Below, piece by piece: positions 15,233-24,153 of a stretch of 41,457 bases of DNA. Source of the DNA: a virus; IMG/VR virus record IMGVR_UViG_3300028595_000026, positions 1 to 41,457 of that record, one strand, 5' to 3'. A program made the translations under genes and the position numbers. Each line of letters begins with the position of its first letter. Positions within the stretch are counted from its first letter, which is position 1. The notes beneath the pieces are model-generated. The model was not told the DNA's origin. It saw only the letters and a list, made by a program, of their open reading frames with translations, and did no database searches.

Positions 15233-15778
15233 TTAATCTTCTATTTTCCAAAAATATAAATCTCTCTGTTTGTCAGTAACATCCGGGTCAAGTTCTGCTT
15301 CGATTGTGATAGGCAATGAGGCATAATCTTGATTACCGTTTACAATCGATACATCTTCGGTCATTATTCTACCTTTACGTATTACAAAGTAAATCTCTTT
15401 ACCGTCAACACGTTTTGATTTCAGGTAGTAACCTGATACTGTTTGCGTTCCGGGTTCAGTCCCGCCAAAAGCATAAGAATACGAACCACTTGAAAGTTCC
15501 GTTTCGTTATTCAACGCCAAACCTAAAACGTCTGCGTCCCATTGCTTTAACATCCCTTGGATTTGTATTGTTTGACCAATCAAATCACTCCTTACTTTCG
15601 TTTGTGGGATACCCTCAACAAACTTTGCAAATTCCTGTGATACACTGATTGTCTTTTCACCGTCCATATATCCAAGAAGCTGGTCGGCTGTTATTGCATC
15701 AGTTGTGCTATCTACAGAACATGAATACAAATCGCTATCCTGTATCCAAAATTTATCTCTATCTTTTCCAAAAGCCAT
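15233..15778 (-). CDS. Major tail tube protein
   Basis: The 181-residue product is beta-rich and sits between the tail terminator and the chaperone, the position of the tail tube subunit. Features include EKTISVSQEFAKFVEGIPQT, KVRSDLIGQTIQIQGMLKQW and a final SLPITIEAELDPDVTDKQRD, similar in layout to siphovirus tube proteins (a beta sandwich forming hexameric rings). A tail sheath gene is absent, supporting a non-contractile tail. It is followed by a GC-rich hairpin, as expected for a highly expressed structural gene. Confidence 0.75.
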   Translation of the reverse strand: MAFGKDRDKFWIQDSDLYSCSVDSTTDAITADQLLGYMDGEKTISVSQEFAKFVEGIPQTKVRSDLIGQTIQIQGMLKQWDADVLGLALNNETELSSGSYSYAFGGTEPGTQTVSGYYLKSKRVDGKEIYFVIRKGRIMTEDVSIVNGNQDYASLPITIEAELDPDVTDKQRDLYFWKIED

Positions 15779-15780
15779 TT

Positions 15781-16242
15781 TTATTCTCCATTAAGTTGAT
15801 AAGTCCGTTCGACTTGTTTAAAGTAGCTTATATTAATCTTTGAAGTTGCATGAAAAGCGTTCTTTACATTAGCAAGATATATCCCATAACTTACGTCGTA
15901 TTTTTTATATTTTCCATCAACAGTATTGTTAAGTTTCCGGTTTGTAGAAAGTGCCGTATTGATTTCATCAACGAAGCCGATAACTTCCTTGATTGCTTCT
16001 TCTTCACTCCCTACTTGGAAATATCTACACACAGCATTAAGCTCAAAAGTCAAAACAACTTCGTCTAAATCTTCCGCTATTTCTGTTTCGTGCCATTCTT
16101 CACTAATAGGCGAAACAAAGATTGCAGGAAAATCAACAAGGTTAAAGTCCGTTAAATCAGGATGACCGATTTGTACAGTTTTTCCTTCCAGTTCACTGTC
16201 AAGTATATCCTTAAGTGCTTCCGTTGCGTTTTTCATTTCCAA
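15781..16242 (-). CDS. Probable tail terminator protein
   Basis: The 153-residue acidic alpha/beta product (KNATEALKDILDSELEGKTV start) has the size, strand-helix pattern and position of gpU-like tail terminator or completion proteins, which cap the tube and join it to the head. A middle EVVLTFELNAVCRYF strand and SYGIYLANVKNAF match the expected core sheet. Its start overlaps the preceding gpG-like gene by ten bases. The role is inferred mainly from gene order. Confidence 0.6.
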   Translation of the reverse strand: MEMKNATEALKDILDSELEGKTVQIGHPDLTDFNLVDFPAIFVSPISEEWHETEIAEDLDEVVLTFELNAVCRYFQVGSEEEAIKEVIGFVDEINTALSTNRKLNNTVDGKYKKYDVSYGIYLANVKNAFHATSKINISYFKQVERTYQLNGE

Positions 16243-16727
16243 ACCTTTTCTATCGCATCGCTTAATATTTGTTGCATCCGTACATAGTCATTTTTAGTTA
16301 CATACACAAAAGGACGTGACGGTAACTTTGCAGGATATTTTCCAAACACACGAAGATTAGCACCGTATTGGTGGAAACCTGCGTATTTGTATTTTGAACC
16401 CCATTGTAAACCGTCTTGAGTGCGATACCCTTTTATTGATAATCGAAGCCCGCCACTATCACGCAAAAGTTTCCCGCCTTTACGTTTCGGATTAATCTTA
16501 AAAGTATTAGCGGAAAACGGCTGCCATCTTTGACCGGCTACACCTGCGGGTGTTTGTTCCGGTTCAGCTATCACACCGCCGCCACGATAAGCACCATCTT
16601 TAGTAAAAATATCATCGCTCGAACGTTGCAAAACATTCTTGCCAAGACTTTGAACCGTTTTCGTAGTTACTTGTGGAAGTTCGTTACTGATTTTCTCAAA
16701 CCAGTTTGCTAAACCGAATAAATTCAT
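16233..16727 (-). CDS. Phage virion morphogenesis protein, Mu gpG-like
   Basis: The 164-residue product fits the Phage_tail_S / virion morphogenesis family: RWQPFSANTFKINPKRKG, then KLLRDSGGLRLSI, then YAGFHQYGANLR and SRPFVYVTKND. This order (W..L...T, LL.dsG.L, YA..HqyG, RPF) is the family signature. Mu gpG and P2 gpS act at the head-tail join. Its ATG overlaps the gp36-like stop (ATGA). Confidence 0.82.
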   Translation of the reverse strand: MNLFGLANWFEKISNELPQVTTKTVQSLGKNVLQRSSDDIFTKDGAYRGGGVIAEPEQTPAGVAGQRWQPFSANTFKINPKRKGGKLLRDSGGLRLSIKGYRTQDGLQWGSKYKYAGFHQYGANLRVFGKYPAKLPSRPFVYVTKNDYVRMQQILSDAIEKVWK

Positions 16728-17140
16728 GCTTGCCCGTACCTTCCATAACCAAAATAAGTATCGTCCGGTAAACTATTAGAATAATCAGCTGCCGTGTATT
16801 GAAACAACACAACCCCGCCACTATCCTTTATAGCCATACCGCTTTCAACCTGATTTTGCAAAAGTTCACGCTGTTCTTTGTAGTACGCAAAATCTTCAGG
16901 CATTTTTTCCATCCCCAAATAAAAACGACGGAGAACTAACTCCGCCGTCCACATTTGAGAAATAAGGTTTATTACTGTCGGTATCGGTTCGGGCACAGAG
17001 GAAGTATATCCCAAAGTACCACGCCAAACATCTATGTAACTATCAGCTAACGTAATCCTATCTTCAACATCGTTATCATTGATATTTTTCGATGCTAAAG
17101 AAGGCACGTTCGCTCTTAACTGTGCAACTGTACTATACAT
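16724..17140 (-). CDS. Mu gp36-like head-tail connector (DUF1320 type)
   Basis: The 138-residue product begins MYSTVAQLRANVPSLASKNI and continues with DRITLADSYIDVWRGTLGY, the N-terminal helical pattern of Mu gp36/DUF1320 proteins, which act as head-completion adaptors. Position between major capsid and gpG-like genes is the same as in Mu. The C-terminal residues include YSNSLPDDTYFGYGRYG, a Gly/Tyr-rich tail. Confidence 0.75.
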   Translation of the reverse strand: MYSTVAQLRANVPSLASKNINDNDVEDRITLADSYIDVWRGTLGYTSSVPEPIPTVINLISQMWTAELVLRRFYLGMEKMPEDFAYYKEQRELLQNQVESGMAIKDSGGVVLFQYTAADYSNSLPDDTYFGYGRYGQA

Positions 17141-17152
17141 AAGCTACCTTAC

Positions 17153-17272
17153 TATATATTTTCTAACCGGTTCGATTTCGCCACGCTTTAATAAAATCGC
17201 TGCTATATGCGGTTTATAAAGCTGCTTTCGTCCGGTCTTTACATTCCAGTATTCTTTCAATATATTATCCAT
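17153..17272 (-). CDS. 39-residue small protein after the capsid gene
   Basis: The frame encodes MDNILKEYWNVKTGRKQLYK, then HIAAILLKRGEIEPV and a short end. It starts within the last codons of the major capsid gene (overlap of eight bases), so it is likely translated by coupling rather than from its own site. Mu has gp35 at this position, and this may be a shrunken equivalent. The frame stops 12 bases before the gp36-like gene. Confidence 0.5.
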
Positions 17273-18197
17273 TTACAAACTTAATAATATATTGCCAAAA
17301 GCCCGGGATAATCACGCTGCGCTCTTCCAATCCAAACACATAAACGCCTTTATAAAAAACATCGTGCGCCTGTGCGTCTTTTATTGCCGTGATTGAAGGT
17401 GCGTTGCGTGAAAGTTTCATAAACGGTTTTCTCATACCGCCGATTTTTGCAAGATACCAGTCATTAGCATCCGTCAATCTTGCGTCAACAATAACATTTT
17501 TGATAATCGGTTTGAAATAGTTTTCAGTGTCGTTTGATTTATCAAAAGTGTAAGAACTATAAACAAGTTCTGTAGCTGTTTTTTGCAAATCAGGAGGCAC
17601 GATGATTGTATCGGGAACGATGTTTAAAATCCGTCCACCTGCGCCTTTAAACTTCATCATCGCCACAATACCACTTTCGATTGTACCACTTGCAAGCGCA
17701 CCTGATAGAAGATTATCATAAGTAGTGCCGCTAGTATCTGAAGGGTGTGAATTATCAAAAAGGTTTTCACCATCGTAACAAAGATAAACTGCGTCCGTGC
17801 CAGTGTCGCCACCCGCAAGAATAGAGGCAATCTGTTTGTCGTCATTTTGCGCTGCGTACTCGGCAAGTCCGTTAATCTCGTCCATGTACAATCCTATATT
17901 GTCGTCTTCAATATCACGCTTCCGGATTTGGATTGTTTTTTCCCAATCTTTCAAGCTGTATTCTGCATACCCGCCTTGAAGTTGGTCGGTTTTCTTTTCT
18001 GTTCCGGTAGTCCACTCGTTAAGACCATCGCCTAAGTCGTTAACATACGGGAACTGTACCGTATTTGTGTTAACTTGCACAGTTGAAAAACAATTGCCGT
18101 AAGTTCGTTGTTGCGCTTCTAAGTTCTGCGCAAATGCTTTATTGATTGTTTTCGTTAGTGCATTTATTGTTCGTAAATCATCTGTATATACGCCCAT
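17265..18197 (-). CDS. Major capsid protein, Mu gpT-like
   Basis: The 310-residue product has the features of the Mu major head subunit gpT family: an N-terminal helix (TINALTKTINKAFAQNL), a central RKRDIEDDNIGLYMDEI long helix, then GENLFDNSHPSD, followed by RILNIVPDTIIVPPDLQKTA and the C-terminal IGGMRKPFMKLSRNAP. The F(D/N).HP motif and ..VVPP.L are characteristic. It adopts the HK97 fold and follows protease/scaffold and decoration genes, as in Mu-like heads. No delta domain is visible; the separate gpI-like protein supplies scaffolding. Confidence 0.88.
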   Translation of the reverse strand: MGVYTDDLRTINALTKTINKAFAQNLEAQQRTYGNCFSTVQVNTNTVQFPYVNDLGDGLNEWTTGTEKKTDQLQGGYAEYSLKDWEKTIQIRKRDIEDDNIGLYMDEINGLAEYAAQNDDKQIASILAGGDTGTDAVYLCYDGENLFDNSHPSDTSGTTYDNLLSGALASGTIESGIVAMMKFKGAGGRILNIVPDTIIVPPDLQKTATELVYSSYTFDKSNDTENYFKPIIKNVIVDARLTDANDWYLAKIGGMRKPFMKLSRNAPSITAIKDAQAHDVFYKGVYVFGLEERSVIIPGFWQYIIKFVNG

Positions 18198-18207
18198 TTC
18201 TTACTCC

Positions 18208-18609
18208 TTAATATTTTAGTTTTACCCACCATCCAGTACCAACGGAAACACGCATTATTTTTCCTGCTACGTCGATATTGGACGCGGAAGTTGCAAGAGT
18301 ATCGTCGCCTGTTGCGTATACTTCTTGACCGTTATCTGTTTGTGCTGCGCTTGAATAAGCCCAGAATATTTCATTGCCAGTTTCAACTTCGATATTAACA
18401 TCACCAGCATTTCCGCTTGCGTTGTCTACATATTGAGTTGCCACGCCAAGAAAATCATAGTTTGACGTGTCGGCTGCTTCTACTACATATCCGCTTGCGT
18501 CGGTAGCAACAAAAGCACCTTTATAGATTGTTGAACCTGCTTGTACCGGCGCAAGTGTCTTATGCCCCGGATAAGCAGCTTTCCTTACTGTATTTTGTGA
18601 TAGTGCCAT
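18208..18609 (-). CDS. Head decoration / capsid cement protein
   Basis: The 133-residue product is small, beta-rich and low in charge. It contains VQAGSTIYKGAFVATDASG and TSNYDFLGVATQYV, the pattern of small capsid decoration proteins (DUF2190-like), and sits between protease/scaffold and major capsid genes, where lambda gpD-like proteins are found. It is predicted to bind the expanded capsid as trimers. The ending TGWWVKLKY is a final strand. Its start overlaps the stop of the preceding gene by one base. Confidence 0.7.
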   Translation of the reverse strand: MALSQNTVRKAAYPGHKTLAPVQAGSTIYKGAFVATDASGYVVEAADTSNYDFLGVATQYVDNASGNAGDVNIEVETGNEIFWAYSSAAQTDNGQEVYATGDDTLATSASNIDVAGKIMRVSVGTGWWVKLKY

Positions 18610-19532
18610 TATTTAACTCCTAACTGTGAAGCGAACTTCTTCTCAAGTTCATCTTCTCTTTCTGTTTGTTCGGGTGTATGTTCTGCACCGTATTCTTGAG
18701 TAAGGTCGCTTTCCGGAAGGCTCTCAAAAGTTTTGATTAACTTTTCGCATTTTTCTTTGTCATATTCTAATGCTTCAAAAGTTTCATAAACTCCTTTTGC
18801 GTCCGCCGGCGTGAGTTTCCCTTTTTCAAGAACTTTCGACTTAAAGCTATCTATAATAGACTGTTTTTGTGTTTCGAATTCTTTCGCTTGGAACTCTTTT
18901 ACACGTGCTTCAAGTTCTTCTTTTTGTTTAACGTGTTCGTTGATTTCAGCTTGATACTTTTCTACTTGTTTTTGAACAGCATCAAACTTTTCTGAAAGTT
19001 CGTTTACTTCCCTAGCTTTATAAGTTTCGTACTCTACTTTCAGTTCATTGTATTTTTTTTCAAAATCCATAGTAAACTCCATGGTTTTATTTTTTGCGTT
19101 TTCCATAAGAAAAACGTCGTAAGGTTCGTTATTTTCGTATGCTTGGATAGGTTCAAGAAAAAAAGCCGGCGTATCACTTCCCAAAAGTGCAACGGCTTTA
19201 ATCGTATTCTTAAACTGTTTATCTTTCCACGTAAAGTTCGACCATATCTCTATACTTCTATGTGGCAACCTACCAGTAGCGATTTTATTATATATTTCAT
19301 TATCAACATTTTCAAAATCAGCGTATATCGAGTTATTCTCTAATCTTAGGTTTGTTACCCATCCTTTTGCTTCTTGCGTGTTGTCATCATGCCCGCTTCT
19401 TAACGGGATTGTATAGCCTTCTTTTATTAATCCGTTTGTATTTTGAAAAGCTGTTTCAACATCTTTTTTCGTTATAGTCCTACCGTCAATCGTCTTCCCA
19501 ACTTTCCATATTTCTACTTTATTAATGTTCAT
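18609..19532 (-). CDS. Head maturation protease with scaffold domain, Mu gpI-like
   Basis: Residues about 1-130 form a Mu gpI-type protease: PLRSGHDD (H48), KGWVTNLRLENNSIYADF, and RLPHRSIEIWSNF, in which S93 is the probable nucleophile with H48. Residues about 150-220 are a long coiled coil with a basic and acidic pattern, and residues 220-307 an acidic tail (scaffold). As in Mu, the protease-scaffold fusion fills the prohead and then degrades itself. The stop overlaps the decoration gene and the start overlaps the portal fusion by four bases. Confidence 0.82.
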   Translation of the reverse strand: MNINKVEIWKVGKTIDGRTITKKDVETAFQNTNGLIKEGYTIPLRSGHDDNTQEAKGWVTNLRLENNSIYADFENVDNEIYNKIATGRLPHRSIEIWSNFTWKDKQFKNTIKAVALLGSDTPAFFLEPIQAYENNEPYDVFLMENAKNKTMEFTMDFEKKYNELKVEYETYKAREVNELSEKFDAVQKQVEKYQAEINEHVKQKEELEARVKEFQAKEFETQKQSIIDSFKSKVLEKGKLTPADAKGVYETFEALEYDKEKCEKLIKTFESLPESDLTQEYGAEHTPEQTEREDELEKKFASQLGVK

Positions 19533-22069
19533 TTCGCCACCTTCGGTATTGTTACTCGACCGACACCGCCGAACCCATCCGCTGGGCTGCTATATGCTTC
19601 TTGTGCGTCGGTTCTACTTTGGGGTTTGTTGCCCCAATCTGTATTATATTGCTCATCAAGAAAAATCGATACCATAAGAGAACGACAGTTATAATGATTT
19701 GGGGGATATATTTGCTCAACACGTGGGTCTTTTATATCGATTATTTCGCCGTCATGTTCTTGGCAAAAATATGTCGTTCTATCGTCAAGGATTGCAGAAT
19801 ATTGCAAAGCCGTTACCACGCCGGTAAGCTCCGGTGCTGTTTGCTCAAGATACCTACCACGATTAAGGTAACTACTTGTATTAGTCCGAACGATTGTTTG
19901 AAGCATTGGTGTTTCAATAGCATTCAATGGTTGTTTGAAAAAATCATACTCAGCGGGAACCGGATTAATATATTTTTCGAATTCCTTATTAATCCCATCG
20001 ACTAACTCCTGTACTATCTTTTTTTGTGTCATTCTTTCCGGTGCTTGCAAAGCGTTAAGCACCTTAAGATTATTACTTATCTCAGCAGTAAGTTTTTCTG
20101 TGTAACTTTCTGCAAAAGTCTTAATCCTTAACAATGCTTCTCTTTGTTCACGACTTAACTTTACGCCTTGCTTTAAATATTCATTAATCAAACTTCTAAC
20201 GTTTTCGATTTCTTCTACTGCATAGTTATCAACTTTACCGGTTGCTAGGTAAATATCCGTTTTCTGTTCTTCAATATCGTTAATAATATCTTCCCACGTT
20301 TGTAATGATTGATATTTTTCTATTTTCACCTTAGCGGCGAATGTTTCTTCACGAACTGATTTTATGCCTTCAAGGAAAGACCTTGCACCAATAGCATAAA
20401 TGTATTTTGCTATATCGTTAACGTTTTGTTTTTTGTAACTTAGTTCCTTGCCTTTTGTGGCTTGGTCGACAAAGTTTAATCTTGCCGTGTTTAGTTCCCT
20501 TGCCAATCTCCGGATAAATCCCATGTTCATTTTCGTGTAAAAAGTTTCCATTGCTTGATAATCAACATAATCAAGCGGGCGATTAACTATTTTTACTTGC
20601 GTATCGTATTCGCCTTTTTGAAACTCAAAACGTGCGTGTTTTTCTTCACTTTTTCCGTACGTTTCTTTTTCATGCGTGAAATCAACGTTATTTTCAGCAT
20701 GATACTGCTTCTGTATTTCTTTGTTATCTTCCTTTATTTGTGCTTCTCTATCTTGGTCATGTTCGATTTCTTTAGAAATATTATTATTTTTCATGTCCGG
20801 TATTTCCGGCTTTTCTAACACATCGTCTTCAATAGGCATATCGATAAACTCTTTAATATAGTCTTGTTTTACTTTTATTCCCGCTGCCTTAAGTTCCGTT
20901 AATATAGCAATCTTAAGTTGCAATAGATTGTAGTTAGTCCGAACAAACTTGAATTTAGGATATTCTTTTTGTTGCCCGAAGTTCACTTCAATAAGCTGCT
21001 TAATAATCTGTTTATTAACTAAATCTTCTAATCTTTCTTGCTCTTGGATTATTAAATCGTAAAAGACTTCAATCTGTGTTCTTGCCTTTGCGTTACTACC
21101 TGTGTCTGTACTAGTATAACCTATATCATCCGGTACACCTAACCCACGTGAAATATCTTTATCATACTCATCTATTTGTTTTCGTAAATCTTCGTAGTTA
21201 GCAAACCCGCCTTCAAGGAAAGAAAGTTCTATAAGCGGTTGCAATTCGCCTTTTTCGCCAACCCTTGAAGGAAGCTGTATTGACGTGTTATCCTTTATAT
21301 TAAGTGAAACATTTTCCGCTGCTGCTTTCCCGCCGTTTAATGTTTGTGCATATTTCGCTATTACCGGTGGTAAACTTCTCAACTCGTAAGCTATCGGCGT
21401 AATGATATTTAATCTTTTTTTCGCCCTCCATGTCGGATATAGTGGCTTTAATACCGATTGACCGTAAAAGTTACCATCAAGTATATAAGGATAGACAAAA
21501 TAAACAAACTTTCGTAAGAATTCATCACGTTTAAACTTCTCCTGCTTCCCGTCCCCTTGGTGTAAGATTACATACTCAAGATTGTGTTTCCCGTCCGTTT
21601 GGAAGTTAAAGTACGAAGATGGATAAACTTTAATCTTGCTTAATCTTAGTTTACTGCCGTCATTCTTAAATACTTTTTCAGCTACCTTAAACCCGTAAAC
21701 CCTTGCATCAAGTAAGTTTTTAAGAATATTATTAAAGTTATCGTTTTCGATATTTTCAAAGTTATCATTAATAAAATCAACTATTTCATCTGGGTCTTTA
21801 TCGTTGTACCCTACTTGAAAAGGTACGCTAAAAAGTGTACGTCGTATGATTTGTTCTATTCCATGAATACGTGTATCCATATACATTTCGGTATAAAGGT
21901 CGTATCCGGTTTGACTGTAATCAGTTTGGTCAAGAATATCGTCCGGATTTGTAGGGTAATCACGACAAAAATCGTCCAGTTCTTTAACGGTTTCTTCTGT
22001 CAATAACCGGATGTTTTGCGCTTTAACTTCTTTATTAGCGTTGTTAGCTATTTTTGTATTTTCTGTCAA
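19529..22069 (-). CDS. Portal protein fused to F-type minor head protein
   Basis: The 846-residue protein joins two usual head proteins. Residues about 1-430 resemble Mu gp29-type portals (DTRIHGIEQIIRRTLFSVPF, then KLRLSKIKVYPSSYF, VYPYILDGNFYGQSVL and LGVPDDIGYTSTDTGSNAKA). Residues about 500-846 are the F/SPP1 gp7-like minor head protein, with SAILDDRTTYFCQEHDGEII and PPNHYNCRSLMV, the canonical C-terminal signature with H and Cys. A charged linker (EHDQDREAQIKEDNKEIQKQ) joins them. In Mu these are separate genes, so this is a fusion. Twelve copies of the F domain at the portal vertex would follow. Confidence 0.85.
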   Translation of the reverse strand: MTENTKIANNANKEVKAQNIRLLTEETVKELDDFCRDYPTNPDDILDQTDYSQTGYDLYTEMYMDTRIHGIEQIIRRTLFSVPFQVGYNDKDPDEIVDFINDNFENIENDNFNNILKNLLDARVYGFKVAEKVFKNDGSKLRLSKIKVYPSSYFNFQTDGKHNLEYVILHQGDGKQEKFKRDEFLRKFVYFVYPYILDGNFYGQSVLKPLYPTWRAKKRLNIITPIAYELRSLPPVIAKYAQTLNGGKAAAENVSLNIKDNTSIQLPSRVGEKGELQPLIELSFLEGGFANYEDLRKQIDEYDKDISRGLGVPDDIGYTSTDTGSNAKARTQIEVFYDLIIQEQERLEDLVNKQIIKQLIEVNFGQQKEYPKFKFVRTNYNLLQLKIAILTELKAAGIKVKQDYIKEFIDMPIEDDVLEKPEIPDMKNNNISKEIEHDQDREAQIKEDNKEIQKQYHAENNVDFTHEKETYGKSEEKHARFEFQKGEYDTQVKIVNRPLDYVDYQAMETFYTKMNMGFIRRLARELNTARLNFVDQATKGKELSYKKQNVNDIAKYIYAIGARSFLEGIKSVREETFAAKVKIEKYQSLQTWEDIINDIEEQKTDIYLATGKVDNYAVEEIENVRSLINEYLKQGVKLSREQREALLRIKTFAESYTEKLTAEISNNLKVLNALQAPERMTQKKIVQELVDGINKEFEKYINPVPAEYDFFKQPLNAIETPMLQTIVRTNTSSYLNRGRYLEQTAPELTGVVTALQYSAILDDRTTYFCQEHDGEIIDIKDPRVEQIYPPNHYNCRSLMVSIFLDEQYNTDWGNKPQSRTDAQEAYSSPADGFGGVGRVTIPKVAK

Positions 22070-23286
22070 TAGTAAACCCCTTTGGAAATCGTTATCTCTA
22101 CTGCGTCAACAAACCTATTTTCAATCGTTGCTATCCCATACCTTAGAGCATCGCAAGCATGGTCATTTAGTTTTAACGGCTTTTCTTTTGCTTCCTTGCC
22201 TTCCTTATGTTCTTCCCATCTATAAGTCTGTAGCTCTCTTATTAAGTTAGCGCATTTTCTATCTATCGTTATTTTACCCTGAGTAAAGTTCCTTTTTACC
22301 AACTGTATACCGTTCGATATATCGTTTATAGCTTTTTCCGTATATATGTTATTTTCTATACATTCCCTTATATTAGAAGGTTCAGAAGGGTCAGCGAAAG
22401 TATAAGTAAAATGTTTATCTTTATGTTTTGACTTAATGATTTCTATAAACTCGGTTAATGTTAATCCTTTTTGATATATTTCATCGAATATATAAAAGTT
22501 TCTATCTTCGTCTATCGCACAAAAAAGACAAACTGCTGGGTTTGTGTATCCCCAGTCAATACACCGGAAGAAAGTGTAGCTGCCTAACCTATCACCGAAT
22601 TCGATATTACTGACAAACGACGGGTTGAATTCATCATATACAAGCCCCTCGAATAGTATCCATTTTCCTAAAATATACCTATCAGCGTATTGCCCGCTAT
22701 AAGCATCTTGCATACTTTCAAGATAACTTTCCGGAAGATGAACATTCTGATTACTACTTGCCTCAACAACATAGTAGTTTTTATCATTCACTTTATCTTC
22801 ATAGAACATTTTATAAAGCCAATGAAGTGGTGTATCGGGGTTAGTTGCTAACATCCCCTTTAACGGTGTGTTCGGCTGTCTTAATCTTCCGACTAATGCT
22901 TGAAAAATATCAAATGTTATTTCTTTCGCCTCATCCACAAAAAAGAAACCGATTTCAATACCAGTAACCTTAGTCTCGTTTTCTAAATCGATAAAATAAA
23001 CAGTGCTGCCGTTTTTAAACTTTACATAGCTTTCCGCTCGGTTATACTTATCAATAAACGCTTTTCCATATTCGCCAAGAATATCAAAAAAGTTTTTCAT
23101 AGTAGTCCGTTTAAGCGTCGCCATTGTCTTTCGTGCTATTATTCCCACTATGCCCGGGTATTCAATACAATACTTTATTGCCTGTAGGTTGCATATTGTA
23201 CTTTTCCCATTACCATACCCACCGGAAAATAATCTAAACTTTGCGTCGCTTAATAAAAAATCAGCCTGCGCTTGAAGTGCATTAAT
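22066..23286 (-). CDS. terL: Terminase large subunit, probable AUU start
   Basis: The frame encodes all terminase motifs: Walker A GGYGNGKST, Walker B FFFVDEA, motif III ATNPD, and nuclease motifs CIDWGYTNP, FADPSEPS and HACDALRYG. It packages DNA into the prohead by ATP-driven translocation and cuts concatemers. No ATG, GTG or TTG lies upstream of Walker A in this frame; the first is a GTG at 23148, after Walker A, which would remove the ATPase site. ATT at 23286, overlapping the TerS TAA, gives a normal N-terminus (NALQAQADFLLSDAKFRLF), 406 residues in all. CTG at 23322 is another possibility, and a sequence error cannot be excluded. Confidence 0.9.
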   Translation of the reverse strand: MNALQAQADFLLSDAKFRLFSGGYGNGKSTICNLQAIKYCIEYPGIVGIIARKTMATLKRTTMKNFFDILGEYGKAFIDKYNRAESYVKFKNGSTVYFIDLENETKVTGIEIGFFFVDEAKEITFDIFQALVGRLRQPNTPLKGMLATNPDTPLHWLYKMFYEDKVNDKNYYVVEASSNQNVHLPESYLESMQDAYSGQYADRYILGKWILFEGLVYDEFNPSFVSNIEFGDRLGSYTFFRCIDWGYTNPAVCLFCAIDEDRNFYIFDEIYQKGLTLTEFIEIIKSKHKDKHFTYTFADPSEPSNIRECIENNIYTEKAINDISNGIQLVKRNFTQGKITIDRKCANLIRELQTYRWEEHKEGKEAKEKPLKLNDHACDALRYGIATIENRFVDAVEITISKGVYY

Positions 23287-23674
23287 CTGCGTTGTTGTTT
23301 TGGGTTTTTCTAATACTTTCAGGTATATTCACTACTATTTGGAAATCACTATCAGTTATAGCGTTAAAATCATTTATTCCAATCATATCTATTATCCGTA
23401 ATGCTGCATTTAGCGAAACATTATCATTATCACTATGTACCAGCTCGATTAACCTTGTTACTGCTTCTTTTGAGAAGTTTGTTAACATTTGCTTACAATC
23501 GGTGGCAACATCATCAAGAAACTCTTTTCTTCTTGTTTCTATTTCGTTTCTATATTTCTTTACCCATCTACAAATCGTCGTTTTTGTAACGCAAAACTCC
23601 TGCGCCCAATCATCATAACTTCTACCAACTGTAATAGGGAATAACTTTATAAACTGCTTTTGTTCTTTTGTCAT
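23282..23674 (-). CDS. terS: Terminase small subunit
   Basis: The 130-residue product has an N-terminal HTH (YDDWAQEFCVTKTTICRWVKKY) and helical oligomerisation segments, the plan of small terminase subunits that recognise pac or cos sites. Its TAA is overlapped by the probable AUU start of TerL (GATTAA). The start overlaps the stop of the gene at 23671 by four bases. The pac/cos site cannot be located by eye; it is often inside or near this gene. Confidence 0.8.
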   Translation of the reverse strand: MTKEQKQFIKLFPITVGRSYDDWAQEFCVTKTTICRWVKKYRNEIETRRKEFLDDVATDCKQMLTNFSKEAVTRLIELVHSDNDNVSLNAALRIIDMIGINDFNAITDSDFQIVVNIPESIRKTQNNNAD

Positions 23675-24045
23675 TCTCCACCTATCACTATATCTAACTC
23701 ACAAACGCCGTCGTAAAGGTTATCCATTATCAAACTTGTTAGATACCCATCCGAGTTGCCTTCTATTCTCACAACATCCCTTACTATATATCCGCTGCTA
23801 TCGCCATTGACATAATATTTAGCTTTCCCGCCGCTTGTGGTCATAATCATTTTTACTACTGTTCCGCTCGCTACGTCATCAAACTGGATTGTCTTGCCTG
23901 TCTGCCCGCTTGTTAGCTCTACTTGCTTAAATGAATAGTTATTCAAAGTGTCGGAAACATCATCATATTTATTAAGTTGGATAATCTTATCGCCGTCGCT
24001 ATCTTCTATATACCCGCCGGTTACATCTACAAAGGTTTTAGCCAT
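23671..24045 (-). CDS. First late gene, unknown, probably structural
   Basis: The 124-residue product is beta-rich and Gly/Asp-rich (MAKTFVDVTGGYIEDSDGDK start, TSGGKAKYYVNGDSSGYIV centre). No family is recognised. It heads the late operon after the late promoter and leader, right before terS. Composition resembles small virion decoration or fibre-base proteins, but that is inference. A GGAG site lies seven bases before ATG. Confidence 0.6.
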   Translation of the reverse strand: MAKTFVDVTGGYIEDSDGDKIIQLNKYDDVSDTLNNYSFKQVELTSGQTGKTIQFDDVASGTVVKMIMTTSGGKAKYYVNGDSSGYIVRDVVRIEGNSDGYLTSLIMDNLYDGVCELDIVIGGE

Positions 24046-24057
24046 TTTTCACTCCAT

Positions 24058-24086
24058 AAAAAAACCCCCGGACTTTAATCCGAGGG
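24058..24086 (-). terminator. Strong intrinsic terminator inside the late leader
   Basis: On the - strand, CCCTCGGA (24086-24079) and TCCGGGGG (24072-24065) form an 8-bp stem around TTAAAG, followed by seven Ts (24064-24058). One pair is G-U on the - strand but would be a C-A mismatch on the + strand, so it evolved to act leftward. It lies between the late promoter and the first late gene, 12 bases upstream of the latter. Confidence 0.85.
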
Positions 24087-24122
24087 CTACATTTTTTAAT
24101 CATCTGCTTTTATAATATCATA

Positions 24123-24141
24123 GGTATATATGCAATATACC
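24123..24141 (-). promoter_or_regulatory. Palindrome just after the late transcription start
   Basis: GGTATAT and ATATACC form a perfect 7-base inverted repeat with a 5-base spacer. It lies about 6 to 24 bases downstream of the predicted late start. It could be an operator bound by a dimer, or a 5' hairpin in the leader RNA. Confidence 0.6.
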
Positions 24142-24153
24142 CAATTTACTATA

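Noticed and set aside
15784-24045. Contractile-tailed Mu-like phage
   Set aside because: The head genes are Mu-like, but there is no sheath, baseplate wedge or transposase; the chaperone, tape measure and tube set fits a siphovirus.
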